Assembly (NCBI GenBank): GCA_934307065.1
Contig: CAKRCD010000016.1
Coordinates: forward strand, 1-46,144
From: an uncultured Bariatricus sp.
Lineage (GTDB): Bacteria; Bacillota; Clostridia; Lachnospirales; Lachnospiraceae
Length of the DNA stretch: 46,144 nucleotides
Reading direction: 5' to 3'
The position numbers and the translations under genes are program-made. This document shows, piece by piece, positions 1 to 8,684 of the stretch; the first letter of the stretch is position 1; every line of letters starts with the position of its first letter. A model generated the notes under the pieces. It had not been told where the DNA came from and searched no databases. It was given only the letters and a program-made list of their open reading frames with translations.

Positions 1-33
1 GTTCGTTGTTTCTGTCTCAGCGACAGCTTATTT

Positions 34-62
34 ATAATATCATAAGCGTTTCGCTTTGTCAA
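34..62 (-). promoter_or_regulatory. Strong outward-facing promoter at left edge
   Basis: On the minus strand a perfect -35 TTGACA (57-62) is followed after 17 bases by TATTAT (34-39). It fires off the left end of the window, so its gene is not visible. The sequence just after it (GCTGTCGCTGAGACAG) resembles leaders I associate with rRNA operons in this family, but that is recollection only. The rest of 63-218 holds no gene that I can support. Confidence 0.6.
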
Positions 63-218
63 CAGTTTTTTTATTTTCATCTAAAATCTTTTTGTCATCA
101 TCGCTCACACTCAAGTGGCTGTCCTGACGACAAATGGTATCTTACCACTTCCTTCTGGAATTGTCAATACTGTTTTTATTATTTATTCAATTCAGAATAT
201 TCCGACAATATAGTGTTC

Positions 219-821
219 TCATATTTTCTGTGTAACGAATATCAATACCCGTTCTCTCGGATTCATACCATCAAACAAGTCTTTACACGAAATCTCATCT
301 TCGAATTCCAGTTCTTCCACCTGCATCAAATACGAAACATATTCATCCGAAGGATAATAAAAGAACAATTTCATTTCCCTTACCTTCTGATAATACGATA
401 CCAAAATTCTTCCCATCACATGTTTTAAGATTTCAATGGAAAATGGATTGAAGAAATAGAAACAGTCCGCCTCGATTGGAACCTCATAATTTTCTGCATT
501 TGCAAGTACAAATTCGATAGTTCTCCCGGAAACTGCTGCTTTCTTATTCCGCAAACCTATTTCATACAGGCGCTTATCATACTCCACACCAATCGTTTTA
601 CAGCGAAGCTGGTAAGATAAAAAGAAGTCTACTCGTCCTTTTCCGCAGCCGTAATCAATCAGTACATTTCTTTTCCCTATATATCCACTGTTTGCCATTC
701 GTTCCAGCACCGTATAGGGCGTCGGTTCATAGGGATAATGATACGGGTCTGCCTCCGAATCATCCCTTCCGGTAGTTTTTATCTTTAATAAACGGTCCCA
801 TGTATCTTCATTATGATTCAT
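219..821 (-). CDS. Class I SAM-dependent methyltransferase
   Basis: 200 residues. The glycine-rich SAM-binding motif I is visible (VLIDYGCGKGRVDFFLS, about residues 53-69), followed by the acidic end of the second strand (GVEYDKR), which fits a Rossmann-type class I methyltransferase. A later FFNPFS loop stands where motif IV would be. The substrate cannot be told from the sequence. GGAG lies 7 bases before the ATG at 821. The start overlaps the end of maf by 11 bases, so it is the last gene of a flavin reductase-maf-methyltransferase operon and is probably translationally coupled. The fold is well supported; the function is unknown. Confidence 0.8.
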   Translation of the reverse strand: MNHNEDTWDRLLKIKTTGRDDSEADPYHYPYEPTPYTVLERMANSGYIGKRNVLIDYGCGKGRVDFFLSYQLRCKTIGVEYDKRLYEIGLRNKKAAVSGRTIEFVLANAENYEVPIEADCFYFFNPFSIEILKHVMGRILVSYYQKVREMKLFFYYPSDEYVSYLMQVEELEFEDEISCKDLFDGMNPRERVLIFVTQKI

Positions 822-1404
822 TCTTCAGCTCCTGATACAATCTGGCTATCGGCAGACCTACAATATTATTATAATCTCCATGGATTCCTTTGATGTAAAC
901 AGCAAAATGTCCCTGGATTCCATAGGCTCCTGCCTTATCCATACAATCTCCTGTTTTAATATAAGAAAGGATTTCTCCTCTTGTCATTGGATAAACTTCT
1001 ACATCACTTTGTTCACAAAAGACCTTTTTTGTTTCTTTTTGTAATTCACATTCTATAACAGCTACTCCTGTATAGACCTGATGGGTATGGTTTTGCAGAG
1101 AAGAAAGCATGGAAAATGCTTCCTCCTCTGTTTTTGGCTTTCCTAATATGTTTCCATCTACGGATACCACGGTATCAGAACCGATTACCAGAAATTTTTC
1201 ATCCGGATGTTCTTCCTTATAACGTGTCGCCACATCCACTGCTTTTCCTTCGGCAAGCTCCATTACATACTCATCCGGCTTCGTTGCGGTAGTTTTTTCT
1301 TCACACAAAGCAGGCATGATACAGTGTTCAATCCCTGCCTGTGTGAGAAGTTCTGTTCTTCTCGGAGACGCAGATGCCAAAATTACCGTTTTATTGTCTA
1401 GCAT
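811..1404 (-). CDS. maf: Maf-family nucleotide pyrophosphatase
   Basis: 197 residues, the normal length for Maf/YhdE. These enzymes hydrolyse dTTP, UTP and modified nucleoside triphosphates to monophosphates, and are cytoplasmic housecleaning proteins. The signature SASPRR at residues 11-16 is present. So are the GSDTVV segment with the catalytic aspartate, the following GKPKTEEEAFSML helix and the GAYGIQG motif. The ATG at 1404 overlaps the end of the upstream flavin reductase by 7 bases, and the gene overlaps the methyltransferase downstream. In many Firmicutes maf sits with radC or mreB; here the neighbours are different. Confidence 0.93.
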   Translation of the reverse strand: MLDNKTVILASASPRRTELLTQAGIEHCIMPALCEEKTTATKPDEYVMELAEGKAVDVATRYKEEHPDEKFLVIGSDTVVSVDGNILGKPKTEEEAFSMLSSLQNHTHQVYTGVAVIECELQKETKKVFCEQSDVEVYPMTRGEILSYIKTGDCMDKAGAYGIQGHFAVYIKGIHGDYNNIVGLPIARLYQELKNES

Positions 1405-1925
1405 GATGCCTCGCCCTCTTTTACAAGCACTTTTACAATCTGACCTAAATACATGGTATGAAAATCATGATCGCCATACCATTTTTCAATATTTTCTTTA
1501 CAGATAAAATTCTCCGGTCCCATGTACTGTGCATAAACCTTTTTGCAAACCAGAATCATTTTTGCTTCTTCAAATCCTACGGTTCCATCCACGTAATATG
1601 GAGTAAGTCCGGCATCTTTGATTTTGTCTGTATCTCTTCCCGATACTTTTCCGCAAAGAGACAGTGCCTTTCTCGTTTCTTTATTAAAATCAAAAACAGA
1701 CAAAGTAAAATAATCACTGTTATCTACAAATTCTTTTGTATAGCGCGTCTGCCTGATATAAGCTGTTGCCGTTGGTTCGCCCCAGATTACACCGAGACCG
1801 CCCCAGCTTGCTGTCATAGTGTTGCATTTTTCTTCATTTCCCGCACTGATCAGCATCCACTGTCTGCCAATCAGATCGAAAGGATTATCTTTCATTTCTT
1901 CTGGTTTGATTTCTTTAAAACTCAT
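1398..1925 (-). CDS. Flavin reductase family protein (FMN-binding split barrel)
   Basis: 175 residues. The sequence MTASWGGLGVIWGEPTATAYIR followed by FTLSVFD is typical of the flavin reductase-like split-barrel family, which binds FMN non-covalently and often reduces flavin with NAD(P)H. CGKVSGRDTDK matches the conserved segment near the flavin phosphate. It is the first gene of the three-gene operon with maf and a methyltransferase. GGGAG lies 8 bases before the ATG at 1925. The electron acceptor is not predictable, and no membrane segment or signal peptide is present. Confidence 0.85.
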   Translation of the reverse strand: MSFKEIKPEEMKDNPFDLIGRQWMLISAGNEEKCNTMTASWGGLGVIWGEPTATAYIRQTRYTKEFVDNSDYFTLSVFDFNKETRKALSLCGKVSGRDTDKIKDAGLTPYYVDGTVGFEEAKMILVCKKVYAQYMGPENFICKENIEKWYGDHDFHTMYLGQIVKVLVKEGEASC

Positions 1926-1973
1926 AGCCTCATCTCCCGATTATGATAATTTTTAAATTCCCGCAATCCGCAA

Positions 1974-3197
1974 TTATTTTAAAACGATTTTTCTGAAGTT
2001 CTTCTTACCCCTTCTCAAAACTTTTCCTTCGCCCTCGAAGTCAGCTTTAGCAAATGTCGCCGCAATGTCTTCTACTTTTTCACCATCAACAGCCACACCA
2101 CCCTGCTGTACTGCACGGCGTCCTTCGGATTTCGATGGAACAAGTGTACTCTTTACAAGCAGGGTAAGAATATCGATATTACCGTCTATAAAATCTTCTT
2201 CTGCCAGTTCTGCGGTTGGCATATTTGCAGCATTTCCTGCACTGAAAAGTTCTTTTGCACTCTTTTGTGATTTTTCTGCTTCTTCTTCCCCGTGAACAAG
2301 TTTTGTCAGTTCGTATGCGAGGATTTCTTTTGCAGTATTTAGCTGGGCACCTTCCCATTTATCCATTTCATCAATCTGCTCCAGCGGAAGGAATGTAAGC
2401 ATACGCAGGCATTTCAGCACATCCGCATCCGCCACATTTCTCCAATACTGGTAAAATTCAAATGGAGAAGTTTTTTCCGGGTCAAGCCAGACTGCACCGG
2501 ACTGTGTTTTACCCATTTTCTTTCCTTCTGAATTCAGAAGCAGGGTAATGGTCATTGCACTTGCATCTTTTCCAAGTTTACGACGAATCAGTTCAGTTCC
2601 ACCAAGCATATTGCTCCACTGGTCATCTCCGCCAAACTGAAGATTACACCCATATTTCTGGTATAACATATAGAAATCGTAGCTCTGCATAATCATATAG
2701 TTAAATTCAAGGAAGCTAAGACCTTTTTCCATTCTCTGCTTGTAACATTCTGCTGTCAGCATACGGTTTACGCTGAAATGTGCTCCTACTTCACGCAGCA
2801 CGTCAACATAATTAAGGTCAAGAAGCCAGTCAGCATTATTTACCATTAAGGCTTTTCCATCTGAGAAATCAATAAAACGGCTCATCTGTTTCTTAAAGCA
2901 ATCGCAGTTGTGCTGAATAGTTTCCGGAGTCATCATTTTACGCATATCCGTTCTTCCTGATGGGTCCCCAATCATTGCAGTTCCACCGCCAATCAATGCA
3001 ATTGGTTTATTTCCTGCTTCCTGCAGTCTCTTCATCAGGCAGAGTGCCATGAAATGTCCTACATGAAGACTGTCTGCTGTCGGGTCAAATCCGATGTAAA
3101 ATGTTGCCTTTCCGTTGTTTACCAAATCACGAATAAGTGGTTCGTCTGTTACCTGTGCAATCAGGCCACGCGCCTGAAGTTCTTCATAAATTCCCAT
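1974..3197 (-). CDS. tyrS: Tyrosyl-tRNA synthetase (TyrS)
   Basis: Class I aminoacyl-tRNA synthetase that charges tRNA-Tyr. The protein is 407 residues when started at the ATG at 3197, which follows an AGGAGG box in the T-box leader. The reading frame stays open about 100 bases further upstream, but that part is leader RNA including the terminator, so it is not coding. The HIGH-type motif is HVGH at residues 45-48, the KMSKS loop appears as KMGKT, and the tyrosine pocket residues FGGDDQW are present. The C-terminus holds an S4-like RNA-binding domain. It is controlled by the T-box leader immediately upstream. Confidence 0.97.
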   Translation of the reverse strand: MGIYEELQARGLIAQVTDEPLIRDLVNNGKATFYIGFDPTADSLHVGHFMALCLMKRLQEAGNKPIALIGGGTAMIGDPSGRTDMRKMMTPETIQHNCDCFKKQMSRFIDFSDGKALMVNNADWLLDLNYVDVLREVGAHFSVNRMLTAECYKQRMEKGLSFLEFNYMIMQSYDFYMLYQKYGCNLQFGGDDQWSNMLGGTELIRRKLGKDASAMTITLLLNSEGKKMGKTQSGAVWLDPEKTSPFEFYQYWRNVADADVLKCLRMLTFLPLEQIDEMDKWEGAQLNTAKEILAYELTKLVHGEEEAEKSQKSAKELFSAGNAANMPTAELAEEDFIDGNIDILTLLVKSTLVPSKSEGRRAVQQGGVAVDGEKVEDIAATFAKADFEGEGKVLRRGKKNFRKIVLK

Positions 3198-3240
3198 GTT
3201 CTTTCCTCCTGTATTTAGAAACATATCAAAAAAATATATC

Positions 3241-3278
3241 AAAAAACCCTCGACCTTATCTATTGATAAGGACGAGGG
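3241..3278 (-). terminator. T-box leader intrinsic terminator of tyrS
   Basis: On the minus strand CCCTCG-T-CCTTATC, loop AATA, GATAAGG-T-CGAGGG forms a long stem followed by six T. It is the regulated terminator of the leader and competes with the antiterminator that contains the T-box sequence just upstream. Confidence 0.9.
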
Positions 3279-3545
3279 TCGAGATTCTCGTGGTACCACC
3301 TTAATTCATCAGCCATTCACTGCTGACCTCATTAGCAATTCGCATAGCAGGATAACGTTCGCCACTCCGTTGCAGCCTACTTATGTCAGGTTGTACTTTC
3401 TGATTACAACCTTTCCTGTTCGGTGCAAAGCTCCAGGATGTATTCGCCTCTGGTTCTTCCTGCACCTCTCATCAACCGGTTACTTTCTGTCTGAGCCTTT
3501 CCAGATGTTACTTCTTCCCTTCACTGCTTTTAAATCTTCGATTGG
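3241..3545 (-). promoter_or_regulatory. T-box riboswitch leader (tyrosine)
   Basis: About 300 bases of leader RNA lie between a promoter and tyrS. The T-box core AAGGTGGTACCACGAG (about 3286-3303, minus strand) precedes the terminator, as in the class where uncharged tRNA pairs its CCA end with the UGGN bulge and favours the antiterminator. A candidate specifier codon UAC (3442-3440) lies in the segment GAATACATCCTGGAG of stem I, matching tyrosine. The exact specifier assignment is by eye; the T-box class is secure. Confidence 0.9.
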
Positions 3546-3550
3546 TATCT

Positions 3551-3580
3551 ATACTAGACTATCCGCATAATATTTGTCAA
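3551..3580 (-). promoter_or_regulatory. Promoter of the tyrS T-box leader
   Basis: Minus-strand TTGACA (3575-3580), an 18-base spacer, then TAGTAT (3551-3556). It lies just downstream of the truA stop codon, so tyrS is transcribed independently of the ecf-truA operon. Confidence 0.75.
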
Positions 3581-3605
3581 GTCCGAAATCAGATATCTGC
3601 GCATT

Positions 3606-4367
3606 TTATGGTAATAGCCTCTGCTGTTCAGATTCATACTGGATTTCAACAAGGCAAAGTCCCTGAGGCGGTGCCGTAATTGCTTCTTTGGTCCGCTCTT
3701 TTCCTTCCAGAAGCTCCTTCACTTTTTCTGGTTCATAATATCCCCGGCCTACCCGGATCAGCACACCAGCAATAATACGCACCATGTTATACAGGAAACC
3801 ATTTCCTTCTATATGAATGATAATGTCATCACCATTTTTCTGAATGTCCAATTGATAAATGGTGCGCACCGTCGATTTTGCATTGGTGCGGATGCAACAA
3901 AATGCTGCGAAGTCATGTTCACCGAGTAAATACACTGCCCCTTTTTTCATTCTATCTACATCCAAATCAAAACTGACAAAGCTCTGATATAATCGTTTGG
4001 TCGGAATCGGCACTTTGTTATTGCAAATATGGTATTCGTAAACCTTTCTGCTGTTCTGATACCTTGGATGCCAATTTCCCGGAACTTCTTCCGACGATAC
4101 AACCACAATATCATCCGGAAGTCTTTGATTGAGTGCATAGGAAAAGCGTTCTGCCGGAATCCGGCTCTCCGTATCAAATACAGCCACATTTCCAAGTGCA
4201 TGGACACCGGAATCGGTTCTACTTGCTCCAATCACTGCAATTTGTTCACTGGTAAGTTTACAAATTGCTTTATTTAATACCGCTTCCACAGTTATTCCGT
4301 TTGGCTGAATCTGCCAGCCGCAGTAATTTGTTCCGTCATATGCAACAATTAATTTTATTCTTCTCAT
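3606..4367 (-). CDS. truA: tRNA pseudouridine synthase A (TruA)
   Basis: 253 residues, the usual length. TruA isomerises U38-40 in the anticodon arm of tRNAs. The catalytic aspartate is D52 in the ASRTDSGVHA motif. The N-terminal VAYDGTNYCGWQ and the C-terminal FLYNMVRIIAG motifs are intact. GGGGAG lies a few bases before the ATG. It is the last gene of ecfA1-ecfA2-ecfT-truA, the same arrangement as in many Firmicutes. In those, rplM-rpsI often follow; here tyrS does instead. Confidence 0.96.
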   Translation of the reverse strand: MRRIKLIVAYDGTNYCGWQIQPNGITVEAVLNKAICKLTSEQIAVIGASRTDSGVHALGNVAVFDTESRIPAERFSYALNQRLPDDIVVVSSEEVPGNWHPRYQNSRKVYEYHICNNKVPIPTKRLYQSFVSFDLDVDRMKKGAVYLLGEHDFAAFCCIRTNAKSTVRTIYQLDIQKNGDDIIIHIEGNGFLYNMVRIIAGVLIRVGRGYYEPEKVKELLEGKERTKEAITAPPQGLCLVEIQYESEQQRLLP

Positions 4368-4388
4368 GCTTCTCCCCAGAATCTGCTT

Positions 4389-5213
4389 TTAGAAAATCCA
4401 GATTTTAAATGGAATATATCTTCCGACCACAAAGGTCACAACCACGTAGCAGATCATCAGACCATACGCTGTATAATCCTGTTTCCGGTAAATAAGCGGT
4501 TTCATCTTGGTTCTTCCTTCACCGCCCCGGTAACATCTGGCTTCCATTGCCATGGCAAGGTCATTTGCCCTCCGGAATGCAGACACGAAAAGCGGTACAA
4601 GAATCGGAATCATAGCTTTTGCTTTCTGAATCAGATTCCCGCTTTCCAAATCTGCCCCTCTGGCAATTTGTGCTTTCATAATCTTGTCTGTTTCTTCCAG
4701 TAAAATCGGAATGAACCGGAGCGCAATAGACATCATCATGGCAATTTCATGTACAGGCACATGGATTTTATTTAACGGGCGCATCAGGCTTTCCATTCCA
4801 TCTGTCAGTGAATTTGGTGTAGTCGTAAGTGTCATAAGGGATGACCCCATAATCAGATAAACCAGTCGCAGTGCCATATATATTGCACTGGTAAGTCCCT
4901 TTTCCGTCACTTTCAGAAATCCCACTTTCAGCAACACCTGTCCACCGGGAGTCAGAAACAAGTTAAACAACACCGTGATCATCAACAGCACCATAATCGG
5001 TTTTAATCCTTTGACAATAAACTTGAACGGCACCTTGGAAACTTTTATAACTGCTATTAAAAATATCGTTGCCAGTAAATATCCTAAAATATTTTTGAAT
5101 GTAAATAAAGAAATCAGGTACAACAACGTACAAACAATCTTAACACGAGGGTCCAACTGATGAATCTTGCTGTTTGAGGGATAATACTGTCCTATCGTAA
5201 TGTCTCGAATCAT
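4389..5213 (-). CDS. ecfT: ECF transporter transmembrane coupling protein EcfT
   Basis: 274 residues from the ATG at 5213. An upstream in-frame ATG lies inside ecfA2, but GAGG stands at the right distance from 5213. EcfT is the integral membrane scaffold that couples the ATPase pair to exchangeable vitamin-binding S components. The N-terminal half has several hydrophobic segments. The cytoplasmic coupling helices carry the two Ala-Arg-Gly-type motifs, visible as ARGADLESG and ARCYRGGEGR. It forms the energy-coupling module with the two upstream ATPases. The ECF S component at 26739 in this window is one likely client. Confidence 0.93.
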   Translation of the reverse strand: MIRDITIGQYYPSNSKIHQLDPRVKIVCTLLYLISLFTFKNILGYLLATIFLIAVIKVSKVPFKFIVKGLKPIMVLLMITVLFNLFLTPGGQVLLKVGFLKVTEKGLTSAIYMALRLVYLIMGSSLMTLTTTPNSLTDGMESLMRPLNKIHVPVHEIAMMMSIALRFIPILLEETDKIMKAQIARGADLESGNLIQKAKAMIPILVPLFVSAFRRANDLAMAMEARCYRGGEGRTKMKPLIYRKQDYTAYGLMICYVVVTFVVGRYIPFKIWIF

Positions 5214-5214
5214 G

Positions 5215-6084
5215 TTATTGTCCTCTTTTCTCATTTTTCTTCGCAAGCGCAGCTACAATCGCATCGGTTGCTTCTTCTATTGTTGTAATATTTACCGGAA
5301 CTTCCAAGCCTCTTTCACGCAGTTCATGCATAATATAAGTGACCTGAGGTGCAGAAAGTCCCACCTGCTCCAATTCTTTATAATGTTCAAATACTTTCTT
5401 CGGCACATCATCAAAAAGCATACTTCCATGGTTCATTACAATAATACGATCAACATATTTTGCAATGTCTTCCATGCTGTGAGACACCAGAATTACTGTC
5501 ATATCACAGGATTTATGTAGATATGCAATCTGGTCCAGAATTTCATCTCTACCCTTCGGATCCAATCCGGCAGTCGGCTCATCCAAAATCAACACCTTCG
5601 GTTTCATGGCAAGCACACCGGCAATGGCTACTCTACGTTTCTGTCCGCCCGACAAATCAAATGGCGAATTATGATAGAATTCTTCTTTCAGCCCAACAAG
5701 CTGCAGAGCCTCAATCGCTCTCTGTTTACATTCTTCTTCCGAACATCCTTGATTCTTTGGTCCAAAACACACATCACTCATTACATCAATCTCAAACAAC
5801 TGATGCTCCGGATACTGGAACACCAGTCCCACCTGACTGCGGAGTGCTTTTAAATTATATTTTTCTGCGTAAATATTTTCCCCATTAAAATAAACTCCCC
5901 CGCTTGTTGCTTTCATCAGCCCGTTCAAATGCTGAATCAGGGTTGATTTTCCAGATCCGGTATGCCCGATCACTCCCACAAACTGTCCATGCGGTATTTC
6001 CAGATTGATATCTTTCAGAGCCTGCTTCTCATATGCAGTTCCTTGTCCATAAATGTAGTTCACATGTTCCAGTTTTATCGACAT
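5215..6084 (-). CDS. ecfA2: ECF transporter ATPase EcfA2
   Basis: 289-residue ABC ATPase. Walker [10 protein letters not shown], the Q-loop [11 protein letters not shown], signature [13 protein letters not shown], Walker [14 protein letters not shown] and the switch histidine in ILVSHSMED are all present. The signature and the position after ecfA1 fit the A2 (A') subunit. The gene overlaps ecfA1 by 10 bases, and its stop lies next to the ecfT start, indicating coupled translation of one complex. Confidence 0.94.
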   Translation of the reverse strand: MSIKLEHVNYIYGQGTAYEKQALKDINLEIPHGQFVGVIGHTGSGKSTLIQHLNGLMKATSGGVYFNGENIYAEKYNLKALRSQVGLVFQYPEHQLFEIDVMSDVCFGPKNQGCSEEECKQRAIEALQLVGLKEEFYHNSPFDLSGGQKRRVAIAGVLAMKPKVLILDEPTAGLDPKGRDEILDQIAYLHKSCDMTVILVSHSMEDIAKYVDRIIVMNHGSMLFDDVPKKVFEHYKELEQVGLSAPQVTYIMHELRERGLEVPVNITTIEEATDAIVAALAKKNEKRGQ

Positions 6085-6914
6085 AATAAATCCACCAATT
6101 CTTCTTTCTTCAAAATTCCTGCCGGAAGGTCTACACCTCTTTTCCGGAGTTCATCCGCAAGAATCGTTACCTGCGGCACATCCAGACGGTAGTTCTTTAA
6201 TTCATCCACCCGGGAGAATATTTCCCGCGGTGTTCCCTGCATCACAATATGTCCATGCTCCATCACGATCACACGGTCTGCATCTACCACTTCTTCCATA
6301 TAATGTGTGATTAGAATAACCGTAATATTCTCTCGTTTTCTAAGCTCCTGTACACTTCGGAGCACTTCTTTTCTGCCGTTCGGATCCAACATAGCTGTTG
6401 GTTCATCCAGCACAATACATTTCGGGCGCATTGCCATGACACCTGCAATTGCTACCCTCTGCTTCTGTCCCCCGGAAAGCTTATTCGGCGAATGGGTGCG
6501 ATACTCAAGCATTCCTACGTTTTTCAGGCTTTCTTCCACTCTCTGCCAGATTTCTTCCGTGGGAACCCCAAGATTCTCCGGTCCAAATCCTACATCTTCT
6601 TCCACCACACAGCCGATAATCTGATTATCCGGATTCTGGAAAACCATGCCGGCACTCTGGCGCACATCCCAGACATTTTCTTCCAGAGAGGTATCTTTTC
6701 CATCAACCCACATCGTTCCTTCTGTGGGAACCAATATGGCATTCATATGCTTTGCCAACGTAGATTTACCCGAACCGTTATGCCCCAGAATTGCAATAAA
6801 CTGACCGGCTTCTATATTCAAATCCAGCTCATCAATTGCACGGCTTGTACCAATCACACGTCCTTCTTCATCGTGTTTTTCATATTCAAAAACTAATTTG
6901 TCTGTCTTAATCAT
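6075..6914 (-). CDS. ecfA1: ECF transporter ATPase EcfA1
   Basis: 279 residues from the ATG at 6914. A GTG codon directly before it is in frame, but AGGA is 8 bases from the ATG. Walker [11 protein letters not shown]-loop [11 protein letters not shown], signature [13 protein letters not shown], Walker [14 protein letters not shown] and H-loop ILITHYMEE are all intact. The FQNPDNQ Q-loop is characteristic of ECF ATPases. It is the first gene of the ecfA1-ecfA2-ecfT-truA operon, whose general module serves several vitamin S components. Confidence 0.95.
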   Translation of the reverse strand: MIKTDKLVFEYEKHDEEGRVIGTSRAIDELDLNIEAGQFIAILGHNGSGKSTLAKHMNAILVPTEGTMWVDGKDTSLEENVWDVRQSAGMVFQNPDNQIIGCVVEEDVGFGPENLGVPTEEIWQRVEESLKNVGMLEYRTHSPNKLSGGQKQRVAIAGVMAMRPKCIVLDEPTAMLDPNGRKEVLRSVQELRKRENITVILITHYMEEVVDADRVIVMEHGHIVMQGTPREIFSRVDELKNYRLDVPQVTILADELRKRGVDLPAGILKKEELVDLLCR

Positions 6915-7069
6915 CACTGCTATCCTTAATTCGTATCTTTTTTCAACTTTTCCACTGATTACACATTATACTTCATATAAAGGTCTGGTGCAAGTAACGT
7001 ACATGAAAAAAAACTTCACATATATACAACAAAACTTGATAGGACCCTTTTTGTCATATCCATGATGCA

Positions 7070-7099
7070 AAAAAGAATGTGCCGCAGCACATTCTTTTT
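7070..7099 (-). terminator. Terminator after ppiB
   Basis: A perfect 13-base stem AAAAAGAATGTGC / GCACATTCTTTTT with loop CGCA. It lies 58 bases past the ppiB stop and can work on both strands. The remaining 6918-7156 shows no further gene. Confidence 0.85.
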
Positions 7100-7156
7100 A
7101 CGCAAAGCATTGCTTCTTAAATATTTATGAATCCGGTCATTCATTACGAAGCCGTT

Positions 7157-7675
7157 TTAGACATGTTCCGGTTCTGGATAAGTCTCTCCAAACGTTTCCA
7201 CAACCACTTTCTTCATCTTCTGGTCTTCCAGTGGTCTGTCTCTGTAATCTGTTGCAGTCTCTGCAATCTTATTGACCACATCCATGCCTTCAATAATCTT
7301 ACCAAAGGCAGCATATGCACCGTCCAGATGCGGTGAATTCTGATGCATGATAAAGAACTGGGAGCCAGCTGAATCCGGATGCATAGCACGCGCCATAGAA
7401 ATTACACCCGGTTCATGCTTCAAGGTGTTTGGGAAACCATTCTGAAGAAATTCTCCTTTGATCGTATAACCCGGACCACCCATTCCTGTTCCGTCCGGAC
7501 ATCCGCCCTGAATCATAAATCCACGGATAACACGATGGAAAATCAATCCATCATAATATCCTTTATTTACTAAAGAAATAAAATTATTTACTGTATTAGG
7601 TGCGATTTCCGGATATAACTCCACCTTCATCACATCTCCATTTTCCATTTCAAATGTTACAACTGGATTTGCCAT
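7157..7675 (-). CDS. ppiB: Cyclophilin-type peptidyl-prolyl isomerase
   Basis: 172 residues, a single-domain cyclophilin that catalyses cis-trans isomerisation of prolyl bonds. The segments FHRVIRGFMIQGG (catalytic Arg and Phe), GMGGPGYTIKGEF, GVISMARAMHPDSAGSQFFI and the C-terminal VFG-like AAFGKIIEGMDVV are present. There is no signal peptide, so it is cytoplasmic. It is monocistronic, with its own terminator downstream. GGAG is 9 bases from the ATG. Confidence 0.95.
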   Translation of the reverse strand: MANPVVTFEMENGDVMKVELYPEIAPNTVNNFISLVNKGYYDGLIFHRVIRGFMIQGGCPDGTGMGGPGYTIKGEFLQNGFPNTLKHEPGVISMARAMHPDSAGSQFFIMHQNSPHLDGAYAAFGKIIEGMDVVNKIAETATDYRDRPLEDQKMKKVVVETFGETYPEPEHV

Positions 7676-7792
7676 GTCACATTTCTCCTTTACATTTCGT
7701 TATCTTTCTCTATTCTAACGAAACTTTCTCCGTTCGTAAATAGCTTTATGAAATTTTTACATTTCCGGTTCATACGTCCCAATTTCAGAATC

Positions 7793-8587
7793 TTACATTC
7801 CACCGGCCTTTTTAATACAAGTATCTGTGGCTTCAAATACTGCACTTCGCAGACCTTTTTCCTCTAACACACGGACCGCCTGGATGGTGGTTCCCCCCGG
7901 CGAGCATACCATATCCTTCAGCTCGCCCGGATGTATTCCTGTATCTAATACCATCTTTGCACTTCCAAGAACAGACTGCGCAGCAAAACGGTATGCCTGC
8001 GCCCTCGGCATACCATCCGCCACTGCCGCATCTGCCATTGCTTCTATAAACATAAACACATAAGCAGGAGAACTTCCGCTCACTCCCACTACTACATCCA
8101 TCAGTTTTTCGGAAATTATTTCCACCTGCCCGCAGGCTGTCAGAATCTGTTTTACCGTATCCAGTTCCTGCCCGGTAACATTGGAATTGACACAAACAGC
8201 AGTCATTCCTTCTCCCACCAGTGCCGGTGTGTTCGGCATGGTACGAACAATTTTCACATCTTCTCCTAAAATTGATTCCATCCATTCCAGAGTTTTTCCA
8301 GGTGCAATGGAAACAAAAATCTTGCTTTTACTTATATTTTCCTTTATTTCATTCAATACTTCTTCATAATATTGCGGTTTCACTGCCAGAAAAACAATCT
8401 CCGATTCTTGCGCCACCTGTCTGTTATCTGACGTCATCCGAATACCGTAAGTCTGTTCTGCTTTCTTTCTTCCGGACTCCGTAAGAGCCGACCCTATGAT
8501 TTCTTCTGCACTACAAACATGATTTTTCAAAATACCGCCAATGATGGCTCCTGCCATATTCCCACAACCTATAAATCCAAGCTTCAT
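7793..8587 (-). CDS. proC: Pyrroline-5-carboxylate reductase (ProC)
   Basis: 264 residues from the ATG at 8587. AAGGAGG lies 8 bases from this ATG but only 2 bases from another ATG six bases upstream, which decides the start. The enzyme makes proline from pyrroline-5-carboxylate with NAD(P)H. The N-terminal Rossmann motif GFIGCGNMAGAIIGG, the VKPQYYEEV segment, MPNTPALVGEGMT and the C-terminal CSPGGTTIQAVRVLEEKGLRSAV are intact. It is a single-gene unit behind a consensus promoter. Confidence 0.96.
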   Translation of the reverse strand: MKLGFIGCGNMAGAIIGGILKNHVCSAEEIIGSALTESGRKKAEQTYGIRMTSDNRQVAQESEIVFLAVKPQYYEEVLNEIKENISKSKIFVSIAPGKTLEWMESILGEDVKIVRTMPNTPALVGEGMTAVCVNSNVTGQELDTVKQILTACGQVEIISEKLMDVVVGVSGSSPAYVFMFIEAMADAAVADGMPRAQAYRFAAQSVLGSAKMVLDTGIHPGELKDMVCSPGGTTIQAVRVLEEKGLRSAVFEATDTCIKKAGGM

Positions 8588-8624
8588 TACCATGTCCTCC
8601 TTGTATCAGCACTATGTTTGTCTG

Positions 8625-8653
8625 ATTATAGCACCATGGTTTTTTCGTGTCAA
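8625..8653 (-). promoter_or_regulatory. Consensus promoter of proC
   Basis: Minus-strand TTGACA (8648-8653), a spacer of exactly 17 bases, then TATAAT (8625-8630), both perfect matches to the housekeeping sigma consensus. It lies about 40 bases upstream of the proC start. Confidence 0.88.
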
Positions 8654-8684
8654 TAAATGGCAATCTCATATATAACTCTATAGC

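Noticed and set aside
6..428. 140-codon open frame at the left edge
   Set aside because: Cys/Phe-rich shadow that overlaps the methyltransferase on the other strand, and it has no ribosome-binding site.
3198..3299. N-terminal extension of tyrS starting with GTG
   Set aside because: It translates the T-box terminator. The true ATG at 3197 follows AGGAGG.
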